From: Burkholderia sp. Ax-1724
Lineage (GTDB): Bacteria > Pseudomonadota > Gammaproteobacteria > Burkholderiales > Burkholderiaceae
NCBI RefSeq assembly: GCF_011752995.1
Contig: NZ_VWWL01000020.1
Location: 62,001-126,000 of the forward strand
Direction: 5' to 3'
Length of the DNA: 64,000 nt
Shown: one piece after another, positions 32,469-39,707 of the stretch
Numbering within the stretch: position 1 is the stretch's first letter
Layout of the letters: each line of letters begins with the position of its first letter
The notes under the pieces: generated by a model
Database searches by the model: none
What the model saw: the letters and a program-made list of their open reading frames with translations, nothing else
What the model was told of the DNA's origin: nothing
Position numbers and translations under genes: made by a program

Positions 32469-34595
32469 ATGTCCTCGCCTGCCTGCCGTCGTCCGGCCTT
32501 TCTCCTGCAACAACGCCCGGCGGGCTCTGCCGCGGTGCTCGATTTCAACGCAGCCAAGGCGGCGGCGGTCTCCGCGATGCCGCACGACGGGCCGGTGCGA
32601 TTCGACGACGACGAGAGTGGAATCGCGCTCACCGATTCGCCCTTGCACGACGACACCGAGAGCGTCGTATCCGCGAGTGCGCAAAGCACCATCGAGACGC
32701 CGGCCGCCGGTGAAACCGTGCCCACCGACGATAGCGAAACCCCGACCGTTGCCGTCGCCACGCCGGACGTAAGCGACGAGGCCGCGAACGATAGCATCGT
32801 TTCGCGCAAGGGGGCGTTCCAAGGAAAAGGCGTCGAGCCGATGGAGAGCGGTCGCCGCACGGAAGAAGCACGCATGAAGGCGATCAAGGCGTTGCGCCAA
32901 GAGGTCAAGACGTTGACGGCCGTGACCAAGGCCGCCGCCACGAAAGCCGCGGCGGCCGAGAACGCCGTGATCAAGGCCGTGGACAAAGTGACGGAGCGCG
33001 AAGCGGTCGCAGCGTCGTTGACCGGGACGGCGCAAATCCGGGAGCAAGCCAAGATCGCCACGGCGCGAACCGTCGTTGAGCGTGCGAAGGCCGAGGCCAA
33101 GCGCTTGAACGAGGAGGCCGAGGAGGCGGAACGCAAACGCGCCGAAGCCGAGGGAGAACTGGTCACGCTCGAGGCGAAAGACGACGAGGACGACGACGCA
33201 ACGCCCGAAGTGAAGTATCTGAACCATTGCATCGCCGACTGGACGTACCGGCCCGGCGGCGCATCGGCCGAAAACGCCGAGAACGTGGACGAAGTGTTCT
33301 ACCAGCACGACGGTGTTTACTGGGTGCCGCAGACGGACAAGAAAGATGCTCACCGGGCCGCCTCGTTCGCACGTAAGAACACGCCGCAAAAAGCGACCAG
33401 CCACCTCGTTCACAGCATGATCGACTACCTTCGGATGATCATGCTCGAAGAGTACGCAAAACCGGCGACGCCCAAGGGCAAAATCTACATCCAGTTGCTC
33501 AACGCGGTGCTCGAGGTCCGCAAAGAGGCCGATGGCAAGGTGCTGGTGTACGCGCACAAGCCGGCGCCGCACTTCGGAACCACGTCGTGCGTCCAGGCAC
33601 GCATCGACTGGAAGCGCAGCGTTGGGCCGCTCGACAGCAAGGGATCGGGCATCTACACGCCCGCACCGCTGCGCAAGACCAGTCTCTTCGGCGGGTACAT
33701 CTACACCTCGTGCCAAGACGAGGACGACATGGTGTATTACGTCGCCGAGGCGATGGGATCGACCGTGACCGGCGACAAGACCTGGCGCAAAGCGATCCTC
33801 CTCGTGGGGCCGAAGCGCTCAGGCAAGTCCACGTTCCAGATGCTGCTCACGCGCGTGTTCCATCCGAAATGGGCCGCGGTGAACCCTGAAAAATGGGCGG
33901 ATGACTTTGGCATGGAAAACATGATCGGCAAGACGTTGTACGTCGCTGCCGAAACCGAATATTTCCCAGCAAAGGAGTTCAAGGCGGTGGTCGCGTCGGA
34001 CATGGTGGACGTGACGCGCAAGAACAGGTTGGCAATCAGCATGATTCCGCGCGGACGGCTGATCATCGCTTGTAACGATCCGCCGCGGTACCGCGACGAC
34101 CCGAGCGGCGCGATCGCGGACCGGCTCTGCTGCATCCCTTGGGACGTGCAAGCCGAGACGAAGCCCGGCGGCGTCAACACCGACCTCGTGGAGCAGATCG
34201 TGGGCAACCCGGACGAGTTGCTCCAGATGGTCGATTTCGTGATCGACGGCGCGGTGCGGCTTGTGCAGCGCGGGGATTTCATGCCCGACGCAGAAGCGCC
34301 GACCCGAGTGCGAGCGCTGAAGGCGCGCGTCATCGGCGACAACAACCCCGTGTCGCCGTTCGTGGACGCTCACAACGTGAAGGCCGCCGCCAACGGCGAA
34401 TACATCCCGAAGTTTGAGGTGTACCCGCTCTACGTGAAACACTGCGACATGACGGGCGTTAAGCCGCAGTTCCGGCTCAACGAAATCCATTTTTGGCGGC
34501 AGATGTACGCCTTCTTTGGCAAGACCTGGCCGCGCCATCAGCGCAACGGCATCGACTACGTGCCCTTGACCATGCGGGACGTTAAGTCCGTGTGA
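32469..34595 (+). CDS. SF3 helicase (D5/P4-like primase-helicase C-terminal type), probable replication initiator
   Basis: A 708-residue protein. Residues 1-125 are low-complexity and acidic. About 125-240 form a long Lys/Glu/Ala coiled coil. The C-terminal part is a superfamily 3 helicase: Walker A GPKRSGKST (about 447-455), a Walker B-like acidic stretch, and sensor 1 as CNDPPRY. A winged-helix-like tail (EVYPLYVKHCDMTGVKPQFRLNE) is typical of D5-type phage and plasmid helicases. No primase domain is recognised. With the upstream repeats it probably forms the element's replication unit. AAGGAGCCCTCCC precedes the ATG. Confidence 0.85.
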   Translation: MSSPACRRPAFLLQQRPAGSAAVLDFNAAKAAAVSAMPHDGPVRFDDDESGIALTDSPLHDDTESVVSASAQSTIETPAAGETVPTDDSETPTVAVATPDVSDEAANDSIVSRKGAFQGKGVEPMESGRRTEEARMKAIKALRQEVKTLTAVTKAAATKAAAAENAVIKAVDKVTEREAVAASLTGTAQIREQAKIATARTVVERAKAEAKRLNEEAEEAERKRAEAEGELVTLEAKDDEDDDATPEVKYLNHCIADWTYRPGGASAENAENVDEVFYQHDGVYWVPQTDKKDAHRAASFARKNTPQKATSHLVHSMIDYLRMIMLEEYAKPATPKGKIYIQLLNAVLEVRKEADGKVLVYAHKPAPHFGTTSCVQARIDWKRSVGPLDSKGSGIYTPAPLRKTSLFGGYIYTSCQDEDDMVYYVAEAMGSTVTGDKTWRKAILLVGPKRSGKSTFQMLLTRVFHPKWAAVNPEKWADDFGMENMIGKTLYVAAETEYFPAKEFKAVVASDMVDVTRKNRLAISMIPRGRLIIACNDPPRYRDDPSGAIADRLCCIPWDVQAETKPGGVNTDLVEQIVGNPDELLQMVDFVIDGAVRLVQRGDFMPDAEAPTRVRALKARVIGDNNPVSPFVDAHNVKAAANGEYIPKFEVYPLYVKHCDMTGVKPQFRLNEIHFWRQMYAFFGKTWPRHQRNGIDYVPLTMRDVKSV

Positions 34596-34616
34596 CGCGA
34601 GGAACAAGGACGTTCG

Positions 34617-34680
34617 CCCCGGGCCGGTCTTCGCAGGCCGGCTTCGGGGTACCGGCGCCTTGGCGCCATCACCGGAGAAA
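34617..34680 (+). promoter_or_regulatory. Leader type II (hairpin-GGTACC-hairpin), copy 1
   Basis: A GC-rich hairpin (CCCCG outer stem, GGCCGG inner stem), then GGTACC (34648-34653), then GGCGCC-TT-GGCGCC, then CGGAGA and the ATG at 34685. The same order occurs three more times within 2 kb. Confidence 0.55.
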
Positions 34681-34684
34681 CATC

Positions 34685-35029
34685 ATGATCATCCAGGATT
34701 TCACCCCCGCGGACATGCGCGAGCGCTTCGTCAAGTATTTCAACGTGAAGGTCGCGCCGGACCGCTGGACCGGCAAGGCGTCGATCCACGCCACCTACGC
34801 GGACTATTGTGCGCGCTCCAACGTTGAGCCCGAGCCCGAGGCCGTGTTCTTCAAGAACATCGCCGCGATGCTCAACGATCCGTGGGCGTGCGACCGCCAC
34901 CGCGGCGTCGTGCACCTCGCCGTGGACGACGTGCCCGCGCTCCGCCCGTACGACGGCATGAGCCCCTACGAAGGGCCGTCGTTCGCAGTCCTGCCCAGCG
35001 GCAAACTGCCCAAGTGGTCCGCCCTCTAA
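34685..35029 (+). CDS. Hypothetical protein with winged-helix-like segment, 114 residues
   Basis: Not assigned to a family. Residues about 30-60 (KASIHATYADYCARSNVEPEPEAVFFKNI, in part) follow the same pattern as the C-terminal winged-helix tail of the adjacent SF3 helicase (VYPLYVKHCDMTGVKPQFRLNEIHFW): aromatic, then Y, then C, then acidic loop, then FxxxI/M. This suggests a stand-alone copy of the helicase's DNA-binding tail. The start at 34685 follows CGGAGAAACATC. It lies 89 bp after the helicase gene. Confidence 0.7.
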   Translation: MIIQDFTPADMRERFVKYFNVKVAPDRWTGKASIHATYADYCARSNVEPEPEAVFFKNIAAMLNDPWACDRHRGVVHLAVDDVPALRPYDGMSPYEGPSFAVLPSGKLPKWSAL

Positions 35030-35049
35030 AAAAAATGTTTAACAGGTGC

Positions 35050-35156
35050 TTGACATATCCCCGGTACCTGGTTGAATGGGTACATCAGCGCAACGCACCG
35101 CGCCCATCGTTCGAGCCCGTGACCCCACGGGCTCTTTTCGTTTACGGAGTCCACCA
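35050..35156 (+). promoter_or_regulatory. Promoter and attenuator-like leader, type III, copy 2
   Basis: TTGACA (35050-35055) with a GGTACC in the spacer and TTGAAT 16 bp on form a possible promoter. Downstream, GAGCCCGT-GACCCC-ACGGGCTC (35113-35134) is followed by TTTTCGTTTACGGAG and the ATG at 35156. The loop GACCCC and tail are identical to the relaxase leader at 59646, while the stem base pairs differ in a compensatory way. Confidence 0.55.
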
Positions 35157-35422
35157 TGCCCGCCCTCACCGACGACTACCTCGACACCATCACCGATTGG
35201 AAGGAACTCGGAACCTTCACCAGGAGCGACGCCGAACTCGCCGCCCGCAACCTTCATGAACGGATGGCTCTTTCGGTCGCTTTGCATTGGCAGAAACGCA
35301 AAGCCTTGGACGAGATCAAGCGCATTCGCCAGCACATCAAGGTGATGGAATCCTGGCACGCTCGGGTCGAGGCGGTGCGCCAAGCCTGCGGCGATCACGA
35401 GTACCGCCCGGTCCGCGCCTAA
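35156..35422 (+). CDS. Hypothetical protein of the element, 88 residues
   Basis: Not recognised. Almost entirely helical: residues about 25-80 form a basic amphipathic helix (LAARNLHERMALSVALHWQKR, then IRQHIKVMESWHARVEAVRQ) that could be a coiled coil. No Cys cluster or other motif except a C-terminal CGDHEYRP. TTTACGGAGTCCACC gives a good ribosome-binding site. The promoter and hairpin upstream suggest it is controlled separately from the helicase gene. Confidence 0.7.
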   Translation: MPALTDDYLDTITDWKELGTFTRSDAELAARNLHERMALSVALHWQKRKALDEIKRIRQHIKVMESWHARVEAVRQACGDHEYRPVRA

Positions 35423-35450
35423 CGCCTCACGCTCCACCGTTCTCCCAGCG

Positions 35451-35512
35451 CCCGCCTCACGTGCGGGTTTTTGGGTACCAGCGTCATCCCGACGCTGCCC
35501 ACCGGAGAACAC
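35451..35512 (+). promoter_or_regulatory. Leader type II (hairpin-GGTACC-hairpin), copy 2
   Basis: CCCGC-CTCACGT-GCGGG followed by TTTTTGG, then GGTACC (35474-35479), then AGCGTC-ATCCC-GACGCT, then CCGGAGA and the ATG at 35516. The first hairpin with its T tract is terminator-like. Confidence 0.6.
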
Positions 35513-35515
35513 ACC

Positions 35516-35860
35516 ATGACCTTCGACGCCTTCGACACCGCTCTCGACCAGACGATCGGCTTTTCCGACACGGACGACTACGCCACCACGACGCCCAGCG
35601 TCGCCGCCGTGGCGCACCGGTCCGTTTTCCGCGTCCACAACCGGCCCAGCCAGCACATCCGTTTCCTGGACCAAGTGGTGCGTCAATACCAAGTCCTGCC
35701 CGACCTCGCCACGCTGCGCGTTCACGCGGGCCAATGGCTCGCCAACGACGAACCGAGCCTCACCGGCGCCGCCTTTGAGGCGAAGACCACGACGCTCGCG
35801 GTCTACGGCCATAGTTTCGGAAAGACGTACCACGGGTTCACGCACGACGCGCCGTTCTGA
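35516..35860 (+). CDS. Hypothetical protein of the element, 114 residues
   Basis: Not recognised. The N-terminal 30 residues are Asp/Thr-rich (FDAFDTALDQTIGFSDTDDY). The rest is mixed, with FRVHNRPSQHIRFLDQVVRQYQ and YGHSFGKTYHGFTHDAPF. The His-rich C terminus is unusual but forms no known metal motif. No export signal. CCGGAGAACACACC precedes the ATG. It is the first of three genes each introduced by the same kind of double-hairpin leader. Confidence 0.7.
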   Translation: MTFDAFDTALDQTIGFSDTDDYATTTPSVAAVAHRSVFRVHNRPSQHIRFLDQVVRQYQVLPDLATLRVHAGQWLANDEPSLTGAAFEAKTTTLAVYGHSFGKTYHGFTHDAPF

Positions 35861-35888
35861 TCGTCCCAAGCGTCAACTCCGCCCTCGT

Positions 35889-35945
35889 GCCCGCCGCAAG
35901 GCGGGTATCGAGGTACCAGCGCCGCCCCGGCGCTCACCGCGGAGA
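35889..35945 (+). promoter_or_regulatory. Leader type II (hairpin-GGTACC-hairpin), copy 3
   Basis: CCCGCC-GCAA-GGCGGG, then GGTACC (35912-35917), then AGCGCCG-CCC-CGGCGCT, then GCGGAGA and the ATG at 35954. Both stems differ from copy 2 but remain fully paired. Confidence 0.6.
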
Positions 35946-35953
35946 ACACCATC

Positions 35954-36505
35954 ATGGCTTTCCAACCTCGCAACATCGGAACCCACCACCCGCACGAGCC
36001 CGTCGTGCTCCCGCCGGCCCCGCCGTCGCTGATCGTACCGCCCAACCACGAGGCCATTTTTTGGCCCGTCGAGCCCGCGCCGTTGCCCGACGACGAGAGC
36101 GTGCCCGTGCAGCCCGTCGAAACCGGCGCACAACGCCGCAAGCGCGAGCGCACCGCGCGCAAGGCTCGGATCGCCCGCTGGATTGACAATGCTCGCCCGT
36201 GCTACGTGCCTGGAGCAATGACGAGCGGCAAGGGCTTGTTCGCCGAGTTCCGCCGCACCACGCCTTGCACCCACGAGGCCGAGGCCGTGTCCATGCCCGA
36301 GTTCTTGGTGACGTTGCGCGTCATGCTGGGCCGCAACCTTGCGTCGCCTGGTTGTCCGGGCTACATCACGGTGGTCGCCGACGACGCGGCCATCGCCGCG
36401 CGCGTTCGTCACGAAAAGCACGTGCTCCGCGCGGTCGCCGACGACGCCATGACCGCGGCCGATCCGTTCATCGAAGCCGCACCAGCCCCGCGCCGCAGGT
36501 TGTGA
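35954..36505 (+). CDS. Hypothetical protein with repeated RxWxDxA domain, 183 residues
   Basis: Pro-rich N terminus (about residues 15-50), then a basic stretch (AQRRKRERTARKARIARWID). From residue about 75 it matches residues 10-80 of the next gene product position by position: RIARWIDNARPCYVPGAMTS versus LIARWIDEAHVRHVPGAVTD, and MLGRNLAS versus ALGRNLAT. Both proteins end in a Pro-Ala-Arg-Arg-Arg-Leu type tail. The shared domain resembles a winged helix and may bind DNA. It is one of two tandem paralogues, each with its own leader. Confidence 0.72.
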   Translation: MAFQPRNIGTHHPHEPVVLPPAPPSLIVPPNHEAIFWPVEPAPLPDDESVPVQPVETGAQRRKRERTARKARIARWIDNARPCYVPGAMTSGKGLFAEFRRTTPCTHEAEAVSMPEFLVTLRVMLGRNLASPGCPGYITVVADDAAIAARVRHEKHVLRAVADDAMTAADPFIEAAPAPRRRL

Positions 36506-36528
36506 TCGGCGCTCGACGCTGCCCTCGT

Positions 36529-36590
36529 GCCCGCCTCACGTGCGGGTCGCGCCGGTACCGGGAGCCGCCGGTTCCCATAACTGGAGACCA
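36529..36590 (+). promoter_or_regulatory. Leader type II (hairpin-GGTACC-hairpin), copy 4
   Basis: CCCGC-CTCACGT-GCGGG (same as copy 2), then GGTACC, then a GGGA/TCCC hairpin, then CTGGAGA and the ATG at 36595. Confidence 0.55.
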
Positions 36591-36594
36591 TCGC

Positions 36595-37503
36595 ATGACC
36601 ACCCTTCTCAAACGCGAGCGCCAAGCGCTGATCGCCCGCTGGATCGACGAAGCCCACGTGCGCCACGTGCCGGGCGCCGTCACGGACGCCTTTGGCCTGT
36701 ACAACGGGTTCTGCCAGCACGTCGGCGCCGTCGCCGAGGCCGTGCAGACGAGCGAGTTCGCTGCGGCGTTGCGCAAAGCGCTGGGCCGCAACCTCGCGAC
36801 GGTCTGGCAAGGCCGGCCGCACCACGTGGCCGTGCTGGCCGACAACGTGGCGTCGTACCAGACCGGCGACGACTTCGACCTGCTGCCGGGCTTCGACCCG
36901 GCCCCTCCGACCGCGGCCGAGCGCTCGGTGTGGAACTGGCCGCATCTGCGCTTGCGCGCGGCGGTCGAGCAGGAAATCGCAGCAGGCCGGCAACTCGCCA
37001 TCGGCGCGCGCTCCCATTGGCTGATGGGCTACGACGGCAACGCATGGCGTCCGGCGGACGACACGCGGTTGCGCGCGGCGTTCGCCCGTTGCTTCGATTT
37101 GTTCGGCATCGAGACGATGGGGCAGTCCGCGTACCAGATGGCGCTCGACGCCGTGATGAAAGACCTCGCGGTGCCGTTCCTGATGCTGGCCCGCAACGCC
37201 GCCGTGACCGTCGAACGTTCCGGCCGACTGCGCGCCTACCGCGTGCAGCCGGGCACCGGCTCACCGCAGGACCGCTGGATCGACTGGGCCGAGGTCGATG
37301 ACGCCGGCACTTACCGGCCGGTCGCCCAGCGCGGTGAGGCCCACGTGCTCGACGCACTGCTGTCCGACGTGTCGTTCCACGATCAAGACGTGCTGTACGA
37401 CATGCTGCGGGAGCAAGCACACGTCTGCGCCGAAGCCCGCGAACTCCGCCAGGCCGCGGCCGAAACCGCCGCACCGGCCGCGCCCGCGCGTCGTCGCTTG
37501 TAA
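36595..37503 (+). CDS. Hypothetical protein, 302 residues, paralogue of the preceding gene product plus extra domain
   Basis: Residues about 10-80 share the RxWxDxA, VPGA and LGRNLA pattern with the upstream 183-residue protein. Within it, FGLYNGFCQHVGAVAEAVQT, then SEFAAALRKAL looks like the winged-helix tails of D5-type helicases. Residues about 100-270 form a second, unrecognised domain with Trp-rich segments (NWPHLRLRAA, SHWLMGYDGNAWRPA). The tail is PARRRL. No signal or membrane segment. The start follows CTGGAGACCATCGC. It is followed 13 bp later by a 76-residue gene. Confidence 0.72.
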   Translation: MTTLLKRERQALIARWIDEAHVRHVPGAVTDAFGLYNGFCQHVGAVAEAVQTSEFAAALRKALGRNLATVWQGRPHHVAVLADNVASYQTGDDFDLLPGFDPAPPTAAERSVWNWPHLRLRAAVEQEIAAGRQLAIGARSHWLMGYDGNAWRPADDTRLRAAFARCFDLFGIETMGQSAYQMALDAVMKDLAVPFLMLARNAAVTVERSGRLRAYRVQPGTGSPQDRWIDWAEVDDAGTYRPVAQRGEAHVLDALLSDVSFHDQDVLYDMLREQAHVCAEARELRQAAAETAAPAAPARRRL

Positions 37504-37516
37504 CTGGAGCCCCATC

Positions 37517-37747
37517 ATGGCTCGCCAGCCTCGCAACGTCGGCGATTTCATCCGCGAGCATCACGCCGAGATGCACGACCCGGCCACCACGCCCGAGCGC
37601 GAGGACGAACTTTGGGCCATGTTCGAGCAGGCGCTCGCGGACGAGGACGCCCGCATGACGCCGGAGGAGCGGGCCGCCGAGGCCGCCAACCGGCGAGCGT
37701 GGGCGATGGTGGACGCGGTCACGTCGGCAGGACAGGCCAGGCGCTAA
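37517..37747 (+). CDS. Hypothetical small acidic protein, 76 residues
   Basis: Not recognised. The ATG follows CTGGAGCCCCATC, 13 bp after the preceding stop, so it is probably co-transcribed. The sequence is helical and Glu/Ala-rich: FIREHHAEMHDPATTPERED, then LWAMFEQALADEDARMTPEE. It resembles a small dimerising helix-loop-helix protein. No catalytic motif. Confidence 0.65.
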   Translation: MARQPRNVGDFIREHHAEMHDPATTPEREDELWAMFEQALADEDARMTPEERAAEAANRRAWAMVDAVTSAGQARR

Positions 37748-38288
37748 CCGCCGCAGGCGTCACCGGCGCCAGCGGAGTGACCAAGGGCGGCGATAGCCGC
37801 CCGTTTTGCGTGAGCGCTCGCGCAAAACCCACCCGGCGCTCACGCACCGGCCACTCCGCCCGCGCAGCCTTCGGCCTGGAGGCGGGCCGATTCCCTGGGA
37901 GAACGAACGACAAAGGGCCGGTCAATATCGACCGACCCTTTGCAACCGGGAGTACAGCACAGCGCATCGACGGACACCACGCCGTCGATGACCCACGGTA
38001 ACACCCGTACGGAAAAACACAACATCTCGAACGGCGAAAGGCCGTGCGGTTCTCCCGCGGCCGATCGCGCTCCGTACCCCGTTCGTTGAAGAGCCGCCGG
38101 TGGTCGCCAAAGGCCGACGCATAAGCCAAGCCGTCACTTTTGAGCGCAAGGGTCGCGTTGCTCACGACGGCACCCGGTCCCGCTGCGCGGGCGTGCGGCT
38201 TTGTCGTGCCCTTGCGCTCGTGCCGGCCTGGCTTCTTATGCGCCTGGGCGACACCGACAGCAGACCTTTCAACGAACGGAGCACAGGC
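37748..38288. other. Intergenic block with nested palindromes and element-specific repeats
   Basis: No convincing gene. It holds a near-perfect 24-bp palindrome (37804-37827, TTTTGCG outer and GAGCGCTC inner arms) and CCGGCGCTCACGCACCGGCC (37833-37852, repeated at 53207-53226). There is also a long hairpin, AAAGGG-CCGGTC-loop-GACCGACCCTTT (about 37911-37940), and a GGCACCCGGTCC-rich segment near 38169 that resembles 40630. It is probably a regulatory leader for the genes that follow. Confidence 0.45.
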
Positions 38289-38573
38289 ATGAGCGCAACC
38301 AGCCAGAACCACCCGAACAGCAACCCCCTTAACGGCGGGCTCCCCCAACTGCAGGTTGAAAACGTCCACGTCCACGGCGTTCGTGAAGCGGACGGCGAAT
38401 GCCTGATCGACGACCTGAACCCGCAGTTTTTCACGGTGTACCGGCGCGAGGCGGACGGCACGAGCGAAGCCCTCGACGACTTCACGACCCACGCGGCGGC
38501 GATGCGCCATGCCCGCGCGGTGGCCGGTGGCCTGCGCGTCGTCGATTACGTCGAAAACATCTACCCGCACTGA
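38289..38573 (+). CDS. Hypothetical protein of the element, 94 residues
   Basis: Not recognised. The N-terminal 25 residues are Asn/Pro/Gln-rich. A compact beta-rich core follows: LQVENVHVHGVREADGECLI, then FFTVYRREADGTSEALDDF, then a helix AAMRHARAVAGGLRVVDYVE. This could be a small nucleic-acid-associated domain of the kind carried with LPD-type proteins in mobile elements. AACGGAGCACAGGC precedes the ATG. It is followed 48 bp later by the LPD29-like gene. Confidence 0.7.
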   Translation: MSATSQNHPNSNPLNGGLPQLQVENVHVHGVREADGECLIDDLNPQFFTVYRREADGTSEALDDFTTHAAAMRHARAVAGGLRVVDYVENIYPH

Positions 38574-38621
38574 TCGAACACACCAAACAAACCAAACAAA
38601 TCAAACAAGGACGAGCGCACC

Positions 38622-39239
38622 ATGAGCGATACCCTCTACCTCTCCGCCGCCGACACGGCCCGCCTGATTCGCGCGTCCCTTAAGGAAGCGTTCCCGGGGG
38701 TCAAGTTCTCGGTGCGTTCGTCCACGTACTCCGGCGGCGCGTCCGCATCGATCCGCTGGACCGACGGCCCGAACGAGGCCCAGGTCGAGGCCGTGACGGA
38801 CCGATACAGAGGCAGTTACTTTGATTCGAGCATTGACTACCGCGGCAGCGTGCATCACATGGAAACCACGCCGGACGGTTTCCGCAAGGTGTCGATGGGC
38901 GTTGATTTCATCCACACCAACCGCGACCATTCGGACGCCGCGGTACAGCGTGCGATCGACGCGGTGTACCGCCGTTTTCAAGGCAACTTCGAGCGCGACG
39001 GCATCGCCCGCCCGACGGTCGAGGACTACCGCAACGGCGCCCTTTGGAACGTTCGCTTGTCGGGCCTGCACGACTGGAACGGCCGTAGCCTCTCGCACGA
39101 CGTGAACATGGTCTTGCACAAGCACTCGTTCGTGTTCAAGGTCGAACCGAGCAAGACGGCCGGCCGGTACTTCGTGACGCACGACGATGGCTATTCGATG
39201 ATGTGCGGCAGCGGCCACACCGTTGCGCCCCGCGACTGA
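38622..39239 (+). CDS. LPD29-like (large polyvalent protein-associated) domain protein, 205 residues
   Basis: Residues about 8-115 match my recollection of the LPD29 pattern: SAADTARLIRASLKEAFPG, then VKFSVRSSTYSGGASASIRW, NEAQVEAVTDRYRG, and FDSSIDYR. These domains accompany phage and plasmid polyvalent proteins and are often found in counter-defence or early-transfer operons, but no biochemical role is established. A second region (about 130-200) is beta-rich (LWNVRLSGLHDWNGRSLSHD). The ATG follows AAGGACGAGCGCACC. An A/C-rich repeat tract lies on either side. Confidence 0.72.
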   Translation: MSDTLYLSAADTARLIRASLKEAFPGVKFSVRSSTYSGGASASIRWTDGPNEAQVEAVTDRYRGSYFDSSIDYRGSVHHMETTPDGFRKVSMGVDFIHTNRDHSDAAVQRAIDAVYRRFQGNFERDGIARPTVEDYRNGALWNVRLSGLHDWNGRSLSHDVNMVLHKHSFVFKVEPSKTAGRYFVTHDDGYSMMCGSGHTVAPRD

Positions 39240-39241
39240 TG

Positions 39242-39288
39242 TTTGTTTGTATCAAACAAACCAAACGTATCAATCAAACCGTATCAGA
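39242..39288. repeat. 18-bp repeat, copy 2, in an A/C-rich tract
   Basis: TTTGTATCAAACAAACCA (39246-39263) is an exact copy of 27938-27955, followed by AACGTATCAATCAAACC. It overlaps the run-in to the terminator shared by the LPD29-like and partition genes. Confidence 0.6.
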
Positions 39289-39290
39289 AG

Positions 39291-39317
39291 AAAAGCCCCT
39301 TTTCAGGGGCTTTTTTG
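39291..39317. terminator. Bidirectional terminator between LPD29-like gene and partition genes
   Basis: AAAAGCCCC-TTTTCA-GGGGCTTTTTT, with A and T tracts on opposite sides, between convergent genes. Confidence 0.9.
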
Positions 39318-39339
39318 CGTTCCGCTCGACCGGCGCCGA

Positions 39340-39687
39340 TCACTTCCCGTTCTCGACGTGCAGCGTTTTGCCCTCGGCGAGCAACTGGTCGAGCATCGCA
39401 TCGGCCAGCGCCACCAGCACGACCGTCGCCGGCCCCCGGGCGTACTTCTCGATCCGCTCGCGCAGCGCGTGCGGAATGCGGACCTGCGTGGCGGCGGCAT
39501 CGCGCCCGCCGATCGCCGCCTTGCACGTCACCACGGGATCTCCCACGGAACGATCGCTCGTGCGCAGGTTGAAGAACGGGCGCTCCGGCGACTGGAAGGC
39601 GACGGCGTGCGCGACATCCTCCACGGCGGCCAGCAGGTTGTGTTCCGGCTTGGCAGCCAGGCGGGCGAGGGAGTTGCGATTTTCCAT
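39340..39687 (-). CDS. Ribbon-helix-helix-like protein, probable partition partner of ParA
   Basis: A 115-residue protein. The C-terminal half (AATQVRIPHALRERIEKYARG, then PATVVLVALADAMLDQLLAEG) has the strand-helix-helix pattern of ParG/Arc-type DNA-binding proteins. It starts 20 bp after the parA-like stop codon, the usual place for the centromere-binding partner. The ATG at 39687 is chosen for its spacing to GGAG; another ATG three codons upstream sits on the Shine-Dalgarno itself. Inferred role: binding a partition site, possibly the palindrome at 40420-40441. Confidence 0.65.
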   Translation of the reverse strand: MENRNSLARLAAKPEHNLLAAVEDVAHAVAFQSPERPFFNLRTSDRSVGDPVVTCKAAIGGRDAAATQVRIPHALRERIEKYARGPATVVLVALADAMLDQLLAEGKTLHVENGK

Positions 39688-39707
39688 GATGAACATCTCC
39701 AAAAAAG

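Noticed and set aside
37719..38570. 283-codon minus-strand gene across the 37.7-38.6 kb interval
   Set aside because: It is antisense to the 94-residue gene and covers palindromes and repeats. Its composition is that of a shadow frame.
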